Shown in pieces: positions 26,860-36,138 of a stretch of DNA of 64,000 bases. Origin of the DNA: Lachnospiraceae bacterium (GTDB taxonomy: Bacteria > Bacillota > Clostridia > Lachnospirales > Lachnospiraceae); contig JAFLSY010000013.1 in assembly GCA_022510745.1 (NCBI GenBank), positions 1 through 64,000 on the forward strand. The letters are read 5' to 3'. The notes beneath the pieces are model-generated. The model did no database searches and had not been told where the DNA came from. It worked only from the letters and a program-made list of their open reading frames with translations. Positions within the stretch are counted from its first letter, which is position 1. Each line of letters starts with the position of its first letter. The position numbers and the translations under genes are program-made.

Positions 26860-26974
26860 ACCATCTTCCTCCCTTAGCATGTATTCTGTGCTAACAGAAT
26901 CATTATACCTTGTTTTAAATAAAAAGTATACTATTATCTTCCGCTCTCACCGACTTCTGCCGCTGAAATTGAAC

Positions 26975-27718
26975 TTAATACGGACTTTCCATGCTTTCTG
27001 CTTTTGCCACGGCTTCCTCTAAGGTCATATCATAGAAAAGACCCGCATTAAAGCTTCGGCCTGACTTTTTATCATCGACAAACACTCCCACCACGACTCC
27101 CGGCAGTGCGCTTTGCGGATCGTTGGGAGCATGCGGGCCTCCCAGATCGGTCCTGCACCATCCGGGATCAGTCAGATTAATCATCACATCGGTTCCCTGA
27201 AGCTTAGAACCAATATCGATCGTCACCTTATTTAAAGCTGCTTTACTTGCGGAATAACCTGCCTGCTCCGGCTCTAAGGCGATACCGCTTGTCGTATTTA
27301 CAATTCTGCCAAAGCCCTTTTTCATCATTTTCGGCAGGAAGTGATAGCAGATCACCATGGGAGAAACGGTATTGATCAAAAAACTCTTTGTATAATCCTC
27401 CTCCGGGGTTTTCAGATAGTCCGTCCGATACGCAACCTGCATACCGGCATTATTGAGAACAAAATCCACTTCCGTTCCCCTACTGTCTATTTCCTCAAGC
27501 ATTTTCTTCACGGCATCCACATTCGAAAGTTCTGCCTCTACCGCATAGGCCTCCACGCCCAAGGCCTTCAGTTCTTTTAAAAGTTCTTCCGAATGCTCTT
27601 TGGTTCTTCCGTGTGCAATAATATTACAGCCCCGCTCAGCCAGAAAAACTGCGGCAAGCCTGCCAATTCCTCTTGCTGCCCCTGTTATCAGTGCCCATTT
27701 TCCTGTTACATCAACCAT
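26975..27718 (-). CDS. Short-chain dehydrogenase/reductase (SDR)
   Basis: The start at 27718 has an ideal AAAGGAGG site and gives 247 residues. Motifs: cofactor loop ALITGAARGIGRLAAVFLAE, VLNNAGMQ, and the catalytic Y-x-x-x-K in AGYSASKAALNK preceded by the serine in NTTSGIAL. All are intact. The upstream lipoprotein gene stops 2 bp away, so the two are co-transcribed. The substrate is unknown. Confidence 0.88.
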   Translation of the reverse strand: MVDVTGKWALITGAARGIGRLAAVFLAERGCNIIAHGRTKEHSEELLKELKALGVEAYAVEAELSNVDAVKKMLEEIDSRGTEVDFVLNNAGMQVAYRTDYLKTPEEDYTKSFLINTVSPMVICYHFLPKMMKKGFGRIVNTTSGIALEPEQAGYSASKAALNKVTIDIGSKLQGTDVMINLTDPGWCRTDLGGPHAPNDPQSALPGVVVGVFVDDKKSGRSFNAGLFYDMTLEEAVAKAESMESPY

Positions 27719-27719
27719 A

Positions 27720-29927
27720 TTAATATCCTCCTTTTTCGTCCAAGTAGACACCCATTCTGTTTTGTAGAGCTTCCATGACTTCTTCCAAAGATTTATCTCC
27801 GGAGAAATAAGAACCTGCTTCTTCATAAATGATGTTCCAGGCCCCGTAGTCTGCCGTAAACTCATAGATCATGCTGTTTTCCGCAAGTGATCTTACCTCT
27901 TCTGTCTGCTTCTGTGTCATTGCGTCTATTTCCAATCCGGATGCAGGAAGGCGATAGGTGTTTGTCACGGTTACGATGCCGCCGGCCTCCGGCAGATAAA
28001 GCTGGTAGCTGTCCGGTTCGGCATATGCCATAAGTTCCCGTTTGAAGATATCCTCACAGACGGAAAAGCCGCCTGCTCTGTTTTCTTGATAGTCCCGGCT
28101 CAATAAAAACTGCAGGAATGCCCATGCACCTTCCTTATGCACAGAATTGCTGTTTATACTGAGAGCTGAACCCTCATGCTTCACACCCTGCCTGTCACTT
28201 CTGGGATAACCTGCCACAACAATATCTTCCCCATATAGCGCCTGAACATCCGCCCAGCCTAAAGGTGTGTGCAGCGATATATCCGCCACCAGCACATTTT
28301 CCCCTAATACAGCTATTTCGCCGGGTTCCAGGCTTTTCCCGTACTGCTCGGCAAACAGAATGGCTTGGGATAAGGTTTCATAATCACTGTAGTCCACCCC
28401 TCCAAAGGCAAGACAGTCACGCAATACCTCCATAGGTTCCGCATTCTCTTTATAAACCTTGATCTGCGGATTTGCCGCTGCCGCCGCCATTTCCTCAAAG
28501 GTCCAGCCCATCCTCGACTCTGCTTCAAAATCTGCTCCGCTTTCTGCAAGCAGACTTTGCTTTGTGATCAAGGCAGCCAATCTGAAGCTGCTTTCCAATC
28601 CATAAACACTATCACCCTGCCGGTATGCATAGAGTGCGCTATCCACATAATCATCCGCTTCCAAATTCGCTTCTATGTAAGGGGCTAAATCCTCTAACAT
28701 TCCCTGCCTGATATAATCATTAAAATTCATCTGGGAGGACACATTGAGCAAATCAGGTCCCCCTCCCGTCATAAGCTCGGTCCAGAGTATATTCCAGTAT
28801 CCTGTATAGTCACCGGATTCTTCTCCCCATTCTATTTCTACCCGATATTTATCACTGCTCTTATTAAATGCCACAACAGCAGCCTGCAGCCCGGGATCTC
28901 TCGTATAAACGGACAGCAGAATGACTTCCTTTTGTACAGCTTCCGCTTCCTCTTTAGAGACTGATTGCAAACGGCAGACTTCCCCCCGGCCCTCTTCATT
29001 GTTCCATGTCAAAATCTGATACTGCCCCTGTGCTGCATCTGCAGTCACTATAAACCCATCTCCGGGCAGGATATCATATTCCACATAGTCAGCCACCTGT
29101 GTGCAGGCTAAATCTTTTAATGTCACCGCATAAAGCCCGCTGCCTGTGGCAAGCAGCACTTCTTTTTCAGAGATAGCGCAAGCCTTTACGGGGCCTGTCT
29201 GCCCGTACAGTCCTTCCGCAGTCTTCTCCCTGCTGCCGGTCTTTGGATTATACAAATACAGGGCTCCGCTGCCACTGACACCGGCCAGCTTGTCCTCCTG
29301 ATATGCAAGATAAAGAGGCGTTTCCTCCGCAGATATGGTATTGATCTGCTCTCCTGTTGCGGTGTCAAAAAACAAAACCTCACCCGCCATACTGTCTGCA
29401 ACAGCCACTTCTCCTTCCCGCAAGGCCATCACAATATTCCGTGTAAGATCGGTATTATTTTTCAGCGTACAGTTCTGTTCGCTTAAGCTTTCTTCCTCTA
29501 TAAGATGCAGTACATATTCTCTGACTGAAGCATCATCTCCTGCCATTCTAAAACCCAGAATCGCTATTTGGCCGTTTTCACCGGCGCACCACTGCAGAAT
29601 CTTCTCATCGGGGTATGCCGCGATCAGCTTTGCATCCTTTGCCTCTCTATCCATCCGATAGATTGCTGTTTCCATGCCTGCCGCCTCCGCGGTCTGCCGT
29701 ACCCCTGCAATATAAGCATAATTTTCGGACAATAATCCGGTCAGCTCCAACAGTCCGTCATCAGCGGTAATCTGCTGATAATTTGCTACCAGAACTTTAT
29801 CCTCTGATGCCCTGTTGCTGTTTTCATCCGCTCCGCAGCCTGCGGCCATGAGCAGCATACTGAGAACTAAAAATATGCCTAGAATTTTCCCTCTCTTTAA
29901 ATTAGGTTGTCCTTCCTTCCGTTTCAT
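27720..29927 (-). CDS. Lipoprotein: N-terminal propeller-like domain fused to an extracellular solute-binding protein
   Basis: A 735-residue lipoprotein. The signal is LGIFLVLSMLLMAAGCG with a lipobox cysteine at about residue 31. Residues about 40-330 are repeated beta segments resembling a beta-propeller (LFFDTATGEQINTISAEETP, YLYNPKTGSREKTAEGLYGQ). From about residue 335 a family 1-type sugar-binding protein follows (VILLSVYTRDPGLQAAVVAF, GGGPDLLNVSSQMNFNDYIR, then EGAWAFLQFLLSRDYQ). No permease or ATPase genes are adjacent, so it would need partners elsewhere or act as a sensor. The start overlaps the yaaA stop by 26 bp and has a GAGAGGG site. Confidence 0.8.
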   Translation of the reverse strand: MKRKEGQPNLKRGKILGIFLVLSMLLMAAGCGADENSNRASEDKVLVANYQQITADDGLLELTGLLSENYAYIAGVRQTAEAAGMETAIYRMDREAKDAKLIAAYPDEKILQWCAGENGQIAILGFRMAGDDASVREYVLHLIEEESLSEQNCTLKNNTDLTRNIVMALREGEVAVADSMAGEVLFFDTATGEQINTISAEETPLYLAYQEDKLAGVSGSGALYLYNPKTGSREKTAEGLYGQTGPVKACAISEKEVLLATGSGLYAVTLKDLACTQVADYVEYDILPGDGFIVTADAAQGQYQILTWNNEEGRGEVCRLQSVSKEEAEAVQKEVILLSVYTRDPGLQAAVVAFNKSSDKYRVEIEWGEESGDYTGYWNILWTELMTGGGPDLLNVSSQMNFNDYIRQGMLEDLAPYIEANLEADDYVDSALYAYRQGDSVYGLESSFRLAALITKQSLLAESGADFEAESRMGWTFEEMAAAAANPQIKVYKENAEPMEVLRDCLAFGGVDYSDYETLSQAILFAEQYGKSLEPGEIAVLGENVLVADISLHTPLGWADVQALYGEDIVVAGYPRSDRQGVKHEGSALSINSNSVHKEGAWAFLQFLLSRDYQENRAGGFSVCEDIFKRELMAYAEPDSYQLYLPEAGGIVTVTNTYRLPASGLEIDAMTQKQTEEVRSLAENSMIYEFTADYGAWNIIYEEAGSYFSGDKSLEEVMEALQNRMGVYLDEKGGY

Positions 29928-30675
29928 TGGTTCTTACCCTCTCAAACACATATTCCACGTCCGTGGACAGATCCTCCCGATACACATACCCCAAGCGACT
30001 GAATTTCTTTATTTCACTGGGATCTTCAATCTGCATTTCCGCCATATACCGTACCATTTCTCCTCTTGCCATCTTGGCATAGGTTCCCTTCGTCACCAGT
30101 TTATTTCCGGAAACTTCGCAAAACGTAACGGTGATATAGGTATCCTGCGGCGCCAGATATTTTTCAATGCATTTCGAATATTCCTTAGAAGCAAGATTGA
30201 TAATGACACCGTCCTCGTCCCTGACCGTGTCGTAGATTCTGCTGCCCCATAAATCATATAAATTGGCATGGCCGTTTATTGCCACCTTGGCCTGCATCTC
30301 CAATCGATACGGCGTGACGCCGTCCATCGGCTTTAGCACCCCGTAAAAGGCCGATAATATGCGCAGATGCTTCTGCACATATGCAAACTGTCCGTCTTCA
30401 AATACCGCAGGCGCCATATATTGATAGGCAATTCCTTCATAAGATAAAATGGCCGGTGTCAGTCCTTTATCTAATTCCATATTCTTAAGACGTGCAAAAT
30501 TCTGCTCTGCGATCTTATCATTGCAGCCCCATAGATTTTTAAGTTCCTCGTGGGACTTGGATTTCAGCCAATACAGTATCTCTTCTGTCTGCTGCAAATG
30601 CTCCGGCAATCCCACATACCCCAGAGAATCCAAATCTACATTCATTTTCTTTGCGGGTGAAAGAATAATCTTCAT
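29902..30675 (-). CDS. yaaA: Peroxide stress protein YaaA
   Basis: The start at 30675 gives 257 residues beginning MKIILSPAKKMNVD, the diagnostic YaaA (DUF328) N-terminus. Other family motifs are AILSYEGIAYQYM, LYDLWGSRI, INLASKEYSKCIEKYL and YAKMARGEMVRYM. YaaA binds DNA and lowers the damaging effect of iron during hydrogen peroxide stress. Length and motifs are complete. Confidence 0.93.
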   Translation of the reverse strand: MKIILSPAKKMNVDLDSLGYVGLPEHLQQTEEILYWLKSKSHEELKNLWGCNDKIAEQNFARLKNMELDKGLTPAILSYEGIAYQYMAPAVFEDGQFAYVQKHLRILSAFYGVLKPMDGVTPYRLEMQAKVAINGHANLYDLWGSRIYDTVRDEDGVIINLASKEYSKCIEKYLAPQDTYITVTFCEVSGNKLVTKGTYAKMARGEMVRYMAEMQIEDPSEIKKFSRLGYVYREDLSTDVEYVFERVRTNETEGRTT

Positions 30676-30706
30676 ATTAAGAAAGCTCTCCCAGCATTTC
30701 AGACTT

Positions 30707-31624
30707 TTACTCCTTTTTTGCAACTTCTTTTATCCAGCCTGTAATACCCTCAGGCAGCCTTTCGTCTGCCGGAGTTCCGCTGTCAAATATCAGATTGGTC
30801 TGAATCCAGTTTATCATGCAGTGCTGCCCCATTTCAATTCCGAAATGCACCGAAGAAATTCCTCCGTCGCCGTTATAGACCCATTCAGGGAAAAAGCATA
30901 TACAATTTTTCATGCTTTTGAGCTTTTCCATGCGCGGAACGATACATTCATCGAAATCCGCCATTTCGTCATGCTGTCCGTGCGCGATAATAAGTTTCAC
31001 ACCGCTGTCGGAAATTCTGTCAAGGGCTTCGTCTGCCGGAACATATCCTGATGAAATCGGAATAGCACCGTCAAAAAAGTCTGTATAATCCTCGAGGAGC
31101 TGCCATGTGAAATATCCTCCCGAGGAAGCTCCCATAACAAATTTTTTGCCGATATTCTTTTCGTGGTCTTTGCACACTTTGTCGTAGATCCCCTTTATCG
31201 GTGCTGAATAAATTTCTGACCATGTTCCCTCCAAATTTCCGTTTGCAAGCCGTTTTTCATTTGCAAGAGGAACTATGATATATGCGCCTCCCATAGCCTG
31301 CTGATATTTCGGAGAAGCATACTGTTCTGCACCACAGCACATGATGCATTTCACTCCGTCAAGAGCATTGCTTGCTCCGTGAAGCCACATAAGCACAGGA
31401 TATTTTTTCTCCGCAGAAGCGCCGTGCTTTACGGGATCATAAACATAGTAGGTAATATCTCCCGACTCCGCACAGGGGTAGGAATATTTATCAAAAAGCT
31501 CAAAATAAATCTTACTTTTGTATGTCGTATAGTAGCTTATAAATTCGCCGTCCTTCATATATTTTGCCCATTCGGGAACAGCGGTGGTGTTTTGTGTAAG
31601 CTTACTGAATTCAGGCAGTGCCAT
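30707..31624 (-). CDS. Alpha/beta hydrolase, esterase family (PHB depolymerase/feruloyl esterase type)
   Basis: The ATG at 31624 has a GGAAGG site and gives 305 residues. The alpha/beta-hydrolase features are YPVLMWLHGAS (oxyanion region), KKFVMGASSGGYFTWQLLED (nucleophile serine in GASSGG), VKLIIAHGQHDEMADFDECI (acid) and SVHFGIEMGQH near the end with the likely histidine. There is no signal peptide. Related enzymes hydrolyse short esters or ferulate on plant polymers, which would fit a gut plant-glycan degrader; the substrate is not proven. Confidence 0.75.
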   Translation of the reverse strand: MALPEFSKLTQNTTAVPEWAKYMKDGEFISYYTTYKSKIYFELFDKYSYPCAESGDITYYVYDPVKHGASAEKKYPVLMWLHGASNALDGVKCIMCCGAEQYASPKYQQAMGGAYIIVPLANEKRLANGNLEGTWSEIYSAPIKGIYDKVCKDHEKNIGKKFVMGASSGGYFTWQLLEDYTDFFDGAIPISSGYVPADEALDRISDSGVKLIIAHGQHDEMADFDECIVPRMEKLKSMKNCICFFPEWVYNGDGGISSVHFGIEMGQHCMINWIQTNLIFDSGTPADERLPEGITGWIKEVAKKE

Positions 31625-31689
31625 ATGAAACCATTTCCTTCCATTAAAAAATAATAGATATATACATAAATAATTTAAACACTCTAACC

Positions 31690-32316
31690 TTACCACACAT
31701 CATTGTGGATTACTTCATGTAAAGAATATTCTTTTTGCTTGATCTCTTTTATATTTTCAGCGGGTTTTCCCACAGCAATAAAGCAAGGCATACGGTAATC
31801 TTCCGGATAATTTAATACCATCCTCGCCCAGCTTTCTTCATCGCCTAACGGAATTCGCAAAGCCGAAGAATAACCCTCCGCAGTGATAGCCAAAAACATA
31901 TTCTCAATACAGCACCAAATAGAGGCTAACCCATTCAAGTGGGAAAGCTGATCAGGATGCAGTATATCAGTTTTCTGTTTGAATAACGGAATTATGACAC
32001 AAGAGGCTTCCGCAAGCATTCTGTATTGTTTAGGAATAGCATTTTTATACATGTTCTGTTGGCAGGTATCATTTAAGTTCCAATCCCTTAAAATAGTGTT
32101 GACTTCTTCATCGGATATTTTCATTGGAATTTTTTCAATCAGTTTCAGCACAACCTGTTTATCTTTCATAACGATAAAATGCCAGTCTCTCATATGGTCA
32201 TTTGTCGGTGCTTTCATTCCTGCATCAATAATCCTGCTAATTGTATCATCATCAATAGGCGCATTATGAAACTCTCGTATAGTCCGTCGTTTGTTAATCA
32301 CCTCATAAAAATCCAT
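31690..32316 (-). CDS. Nitroreductase family protein
   Basis: The start at 32316 follows GGAGG and gives 208 residues. The N-terminus (MDFYEVINKRRTIREFHNAP, then IDAGMKAPTNDHMRDWHFIV) and the C-terminal GKPAENIK are standard for FMN-dependent nitroreductases. The segment SIWCCIENMFLAITAEGYSS is the usual helical core. Probably reduces nitro compounds or quinones in the cytoplasm. Codon use is more AT-rich than in the eCIS region. Confidence 0.85.
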   Translation of the reverse strand: MDFYEVINKRRTIREFHNAPIDDDTISRIIDAGMKAPTNDHMRDWHFIVMKDKQVVLKLIEKIPMKISDEEVNTILRDWNLNDTCQQNMYKNAIPKQYRMLAEASCVIIPLFKQKTDILHPDQLSHLNGLASIWCCIENMFLAITAEGYSSALRIPLGDEESWARMVLNYPEDYRMPCFIAVGKPAENIKEIKQKEYSLHEVIHNDVW

Positions 32317-32349
32317 AATGCTTCCTCCATTAAATCCCGATTTTGTCAC

Positions 32350-32760
32350 TCAATTTACTTTTTCCTTTTTTGTGACAATAAACTGATTTTTCATATATAG
32401 TTTTATAGCATTTTGGTTCCATTCAGCTACATGAATTGTTATAGGTTCATCGGTATATGCTTTTATATGATGAATGGCCCATAGTAGTAATGTTTTCCCG
32501 TACCCTTTATTCTGAAATTGCTTATTTACAATCAAATCATCTATTTCCGCACCATAGCATCCAACGCTGCCTATAATAGTTTCATTATGTATCAGCATAA
32601 ATATATTAGCCATTCTGTCTCTGATCTGCTCAATATCAGAATAAAAGTTATAGGGTTTGACGTCTAATGCTTTACGCATATCATAAAAACATTCGTTGTA
32701 TATGCGCTCGTATTGAGAATAATACTTTTCACAAAATGGAGTGATTGGAACTGCATCCAT
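32350..32760 (-). CDS. GNAT-family N-acetyltransferase
   Basis: The ATG at 32760, behind AGGAAAGG, gives 136 residues. The GNAT core is visible: an acidic N-terminal helix, ETIIGSVGCYGAEIDDLIVN, and the acetyl-CoA loop QFQNKGYGKTLLLWAIHHIK, ending in LYMKNQFIVTKKEKVN. Substrate unknown. It is part of a run of small accessory enzymes on the same strand. Confidence 0.8.
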   Translation of the reverse strand: MDAVPITPFCEKYYSQYERIYNECFYDMRKALDVKPYNFYSDIEQIRDRMANIFMLIHNETIIGSVGCYGAEIDDLIVNKQFQNKGYGKTLLLWAIHHIKAYTDEPITIHVAEWNQNAIKLYMKNQFIVTKKEKVN

Positions 32761-32849
32761 TATGGGTTCCTTTCCTACATATTGCATCTCATAAACAAAG
32801 AAACTTTTCATATCTTACCCCATCTACCAAATAAATAAATAAATAGAAT

Positions 32850-33356
32850 TTAAATAAGGCGCTTTAGTTTCAGTTCAAAAACAGGCTTTGTTACATATTC
32901 CATGTAAGTAGGCCTGCCTGTATATTCTAAATATGCCTTATACCTTTCTATAATTGCAGGCGCCTGAATGAGTTCCAATGCTTTCCCTTGAGAAACATAC
33001 ATTGATTCTGAATTTTCATCGGATGGTCTTGGTGTTCCGCCTTTTGCTCTGCAAATAAAATCCAACATAATTTTTGTTGGTACTTCCTTGACTCCGTTAT
33101 AGCCCGGATATTTAGCGGTATTTGAGGAAATACAGAATACTTCTCCTACCTCAATGTCCACGCCCGCCTCTTCCATAATCTCTCTTTTTACAGCATCAAT
33201 GACATTTTCACCGACTTCAACTTGTCCCCCCGGAAATACCCATCCGGCGTTGTGCGTCTTTACCAAAAGAACTTCGTCGTTATCATTCAATACAATACCG
33301 GCTCCTGCTATAATATGTGTGGGCATTACCCATTCCTTATTCTCACCTGATCCCAT
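32850..33356 (-). CDS. Nudix hydrolase
   Basis: A 168-residue protein with a complete Nudix box: GGQVEVGENVIDAVKREIME followed by EAGVDIEVGE. The rest of the fold (HIIAGAGIVLNDNDEVLLVK in front) is typical. It probably hydrolyses a nucleoside diphosphate derivative. A second ATG (MPTHIIAG) 10 codons later is also possible. Confidence 0.85.
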   Translation of the reverse strand: MGSGENKEWVMPTHIIAGAGIVLNDNDEVLLVKTHNAGWVFPGGQVEVGENVIDAVKREIMEEAGVDIEVGEVFCISSNTAKYPGYNGVKEVPTKIMLDFICRAKGGTPRPSDENSESMYVSQGKALELIQAPAIIERYKAYLEYTGRPTYMEYVTKPVFELKLKRLI

Positions 33357-33387
33357 AATATACTAATCCTTCTATTTGCAGCCTTAA

Positions 33388-33729
33388 TTAACAACAGGGA
33401 AACACCACGACCAAAAGCCACTTAAAAGCTTCTTTGCCATATACCGCATGGGGCACATTTGCCGGCATGATCAAGGATTCTCCTGCTTTCACTTCATACT
33501 TTTTGTCACCGACCGTATATTCTCCAACACCTTCTAAAACCGTAACAAACGCATCCCCCGTAGATTCATGGGCAGAAATCTCTTCCCCTTTATCAAAGGC
33601 AAACAATGTCATGCTGACTGCGTCGTTCTGTGCCAATGTCTTACTGACAATTTCACCCGGTCTTGCGGTAATCTGATCGGCCAGTTTTACTACTTCTTCT
33701 ACAGGAAAATTTTTAATATACGGATTCAT
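33388..33729 (-). CDS. Cupin-domain protein
   Basis: A 113-residue single-domain cupin. The first motif is EISAHESTGDAFVTVLEGVG and the second SLIMPANVPHAVY, with metal-binding histidines in both. Such proteins bind small ligands or act as simple dioxygenase or isomerase-like enzymes. Lies 34 bp upstream of, and in the same direction as, the neighbouring Nudix gene. Confidence 0.82.
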   Translation of the reverse strand: MNPYIKNFPVEEVVKLADQITARPGEIVSKTLAQNDAVSMTLFAFDKGEEISAHESTGDAFVTVLEGVGEYTVGDKKYEVKAGESLIMPANVPHAVYGKEAFKWLLVVVFPCC

Positions 33730-33763
33730 TTTGGTCCTCCTCTATCAACATTTTGATAATTAA

Positions 33764-34594
33764 TTATCTGGTTAAACAATAAGTGATGATCGCCTGCTGT
33801 ACTTCGAGCAAATGCTTCTTAAATTCATATCCTACAAAATACTTAGAATCAATCACATCCTCAGATACTTCCTCTCCGCGATAAAAAGGCGGACAGGGAT
33901 TTAATATTGCTCCTTGATTAGCCATATCCATGATTGATTTTGTAATCTGGCAATCCTTAAAATCGTTAAGAATATCTGACGGTAGAGAATCCGTACAGAT
34001 AATATCTTTTCCACTTATTGCTTCCGTAATATTGTGGTATGCTTTTATGCCTTCTATTTCATAGCCTTTTGCACAACATTGCTCCAAGTCAAAGCCCATG
34101 AGCACAGAAGCTTCCTTCCACGCTAACCCAATATTACCTTTTCTGCCGCAGAACAAATACCTATCTTTCGTAAAATCTTTTCTTAATTTTGAAAGTGCGT
34201 ACATATCTGCAACCATTTCACAGGGATGGTTGATATCGGTCATGGCATTGATGACAGGCACCTTGGAACACCTTGAAATCTTTTCCAGTACGCTGATATC
34301 TTTATGCCTTACTACTACAACATCAGCCCAATTATTTAAATAACCGAATACGTCTCTATAGTCCTCTTTTTTATCAAGCGTTTCCGTCGGAAATAAAATC
34401 GGCTGCCCACCTAATAAATAAATTCCCTTTTCAAAGGTCATCCTTGTCCTGATACTAGAATTGGGAAAAAACAGAACAACGCTTTTTCCTTTTAGAAAAT
34501 CCGCATACTTTCCCTGTGTGATTTCATCTGTAATAGTGAAAATATCATATATATCATTGGGAGTATGATCTGATAAGCGGATAAAATCTTTCAT
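33764..34594 (-). CDS. Aspartate/ornithine carbamoyltransferase-family protein (atypical)
   Basis: At 276 residues it is shorter than true ornithine carbamoyltransferases (about 310-335). The carbamoyl phosphate loop reads FFPNSSIRTRMTFEKGIYLL instead of STRTR, the second motif INHPCEMVADM replaces HPTQ or HPCQ, and ICTDSLPSDI then AILNPCPPFYRGEE replaces the usual HCLP region. The fold is kept, so a different acceptor amino acid or carbamoyl donor is likely. No arginine-pathway genes flank it; its neighbours are a cupin and a kinase-like gene. Confidence 0.72.
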   Translation of the reverse strand: MKDFIRLSDHTPNDIYDIFTITDEITQGKYADFLKGKSVVLFFPNSSIRTRMTFEKGIYLLGGQPILFPTETLDKKEDYRDVFGYLNNWADVVVVRHKDISVLEKISRCSKVPVINAMTDINHPCEMVADMYALSKLRKDFTKDRYLFCGRKGNIGLAWKEASVLMGFDLEQCCAKGYEIEGIKAYHNITEAISGKDIICTDSLPSDILNDFKDCQITKSIMDMANQGAILNPCPPFYRGEEVSEDVIDSKYFVGYEFKKHLLEVQQAIITYCLTR

Positions 34595-34620
34595 TGATGA
34601 TACCTTTCAATTGCTTTCTC

Positions 34621-35535
34621 TCACACATACCTGTCCAAAATTCTCTGTACGGAATTTAAGTAGGAAGCGCCAAATAAATTCAAATGATTCAGCATGTGAT
34701 AGAGATTATACAAATCTCTCCTGTCCCGATATCCACTGTCAATCCGGTTCACTTCATGATATGCCTCATAAAAATGCGGCGGAAACCCGCCAAAGAGCTC
34801 CGTCATCGCCAGTTCTGCTTCAAAATGCCCCACATATGCAGCCGGATCCAAAATCCATGCCTTCCCGTCCGGTCCGCAGACAGCATTGCCGCTCCATAGA
34901 TCGCCGTGAAGCAGCGACGGAAACTCCGGCTCTGTTAGATAAGCGTCCAAGTTATCCAGCAATTTCACGCATTGCCTGCGTGTGCCAAAATCCAGATACT
35001 TCTCCGCCATATTAATCTGAGGAAGCAGCCGGCATTCCCGAAAGAAAGTCAGCCAATCCGCTTTTGGTGTATTCAGCTGGGGAGAGGCCCCGATATAGTT
35101 ATCCGCATCAAATCCGAAAGGGCGCCTACTTTCCGCTGCGGTAAATCCGAAACAGTCTGTGCGGTGGAGTGCTGCCAGTTCTCTGCCAAATTCTTCCCAG
35201 TATCCATTGATCCTGGGGGCAGCCTCCAAATATTCCATTAGAAGAAAAGATATTATTTCTTCCTCGTCAACTCCTAAACCCAAAACTTCGGGTACACCTA
35301 TAGTATTCGTATGCCGTAGTGCCTCCAGCCCTTTTTCCTCTGCCTCAAAAAAGGACAGATTTTTCATAGCGTTGCATTTCATAAATACCACTGTTCCATC
35401 AGAAAGAGACAGGCAGTATGACTCATTAATATCTCCGCCATATACCGGACGTTTACTGACGACCCGCAGATTTTCTCCAAAAAGCTCTGCTATTGCTTCA
35501 TTTGGTGATCTCAAAAGTATACTTTTCATATGCAT
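34621..35535 (-). CDS. Fructosamine kinase / aminoglycoside phosphotransferase-like kinase
   Basis: A 304-residue kinase. Visible motifs are KRPVYGGDINESYCLSLSDG (nucleotide loop), VFMKCNA (lysine), LLMEYLEA, the catalytic FPSLLHGDLWSGNAV, and the metal site AWILDPAAYVGHFEAELAMT. HGDLWSGN is characteristic of ketosamine 3-kinases that repair glycated proteins or process Amadori compounds. The start overlaps the upstream phosphoesterase end by 38 bp; an ATG two codons later is possible. Confidence 0.85.
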   Translation of the reverse strand: MHMKSILLRSPNEAIAELFGENLRVVSKRPVYGGDINESYCLSLSDGTVVFMKCNAMKNLSFFEAEEKGLEALRHTNTIGVPEVLGLGVDEEEIISFLLMEYLEAAPRINGYWEEFGRELAALHRTDCFGFTAAESRRPFGFDADNYIGASPQLNTPKADWLTFFRECRLLPQINMAEKYLDFGTRRQCVKLLDNLDAYLTEPEFPSLLHGDLWSGNAVCGPDGKAWILDPAAYVGHFEAELAMTELFGGFPPHFYEAYHEVNRIDSGYRDRRDLYNLYHMLNHLNLFGASYLNSVQRILDRYV

Positions 35536-36094
35536 TAATGACCTGCGTTTCGTTATAAGCGGACACGCGCGGGTATTTCCTTCCGTAATTCATATGTACA
35601 TGCCCATGAATGAAATATGCCGGTTTATACTTATCCATCAGGGTACGGAATACTTCAAATCCTCTGTGTGGCAGATCCTCACCGTCATTGACCTGATATG
35701 CCGGCGCATGCGCCACCAAAATATCAAATCCCCTGTTGAATTTTAACTTCCACCACATCTTCCAGACACGTCTGCGCATCTGGGACTGCGTATACTGATG
35801 CTTGCCGGGTTTATAGCGCATGGAGCCCCCCAGCCCCATGATCCGAATCCCATTGTGGACATAGATTTGATCCTCAATGCAGATACAGCCATCGGGCGGA
35901 GTCTCATCGTACCGTTCATCATGATTACCGTGGACATACAGGACCGGTGCATTTGTAAAAGTCGTCAGAAAAGATAAATACTGCGGTTTTAAATCTCCGC
36001 AGGAGATGATCAGATCGATCCCTTCCAGATAGCTCTTATCAAAATAGTCCCATAATAATTTAGATTCCTGATCGGAAATTGCCATGATTTTCAT
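35498..36094 (-). CDS. Metallophosphoesterase
   Basis: A 198-residue calcineurin-like phosphoesterase. Metal motifs are IMAISDQES (variant, with Q in place of H), IISCGDLK, LYVHGNHDE and FIHGHVHMNYG. The segment RIMGLGGSMRYKPGKHQYTQ is typical for the subgroup. The first motif lacks the usual D-x-H. It overlaps the kinase gene by 38 bp, so both are made together. Confidence 0.83.
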   Translation of the reverse strand: MKIMAISDQESKLLWDYFDKSYLEGIDLIISCGDLKPQYLSFLTTFTNAPVLYVHGNHDERYDETPPDGCICIEDQIYVHNGIRIMGLGGSMRYKPGKHQYTQSQMRRRVWKMWWKLKFNRGFDILVAHAPAYQVNDGEDLPHRGFEVFRTLMDKYKPAYFIHGHVHMNYGRKYPRVSAYNETQVINAYEKYTFEITK

Positions 36095-36138
36095 CGGATG
36101 TTCCCACTTTTCTTTAGATTTCTATACTTTACAATCAG

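Noticed and set aside
26287..26877. Plus-strand open frame of 196 codons
   Set aside because: Antisense to the metallophosphoesterase gene whose motifs are clear.
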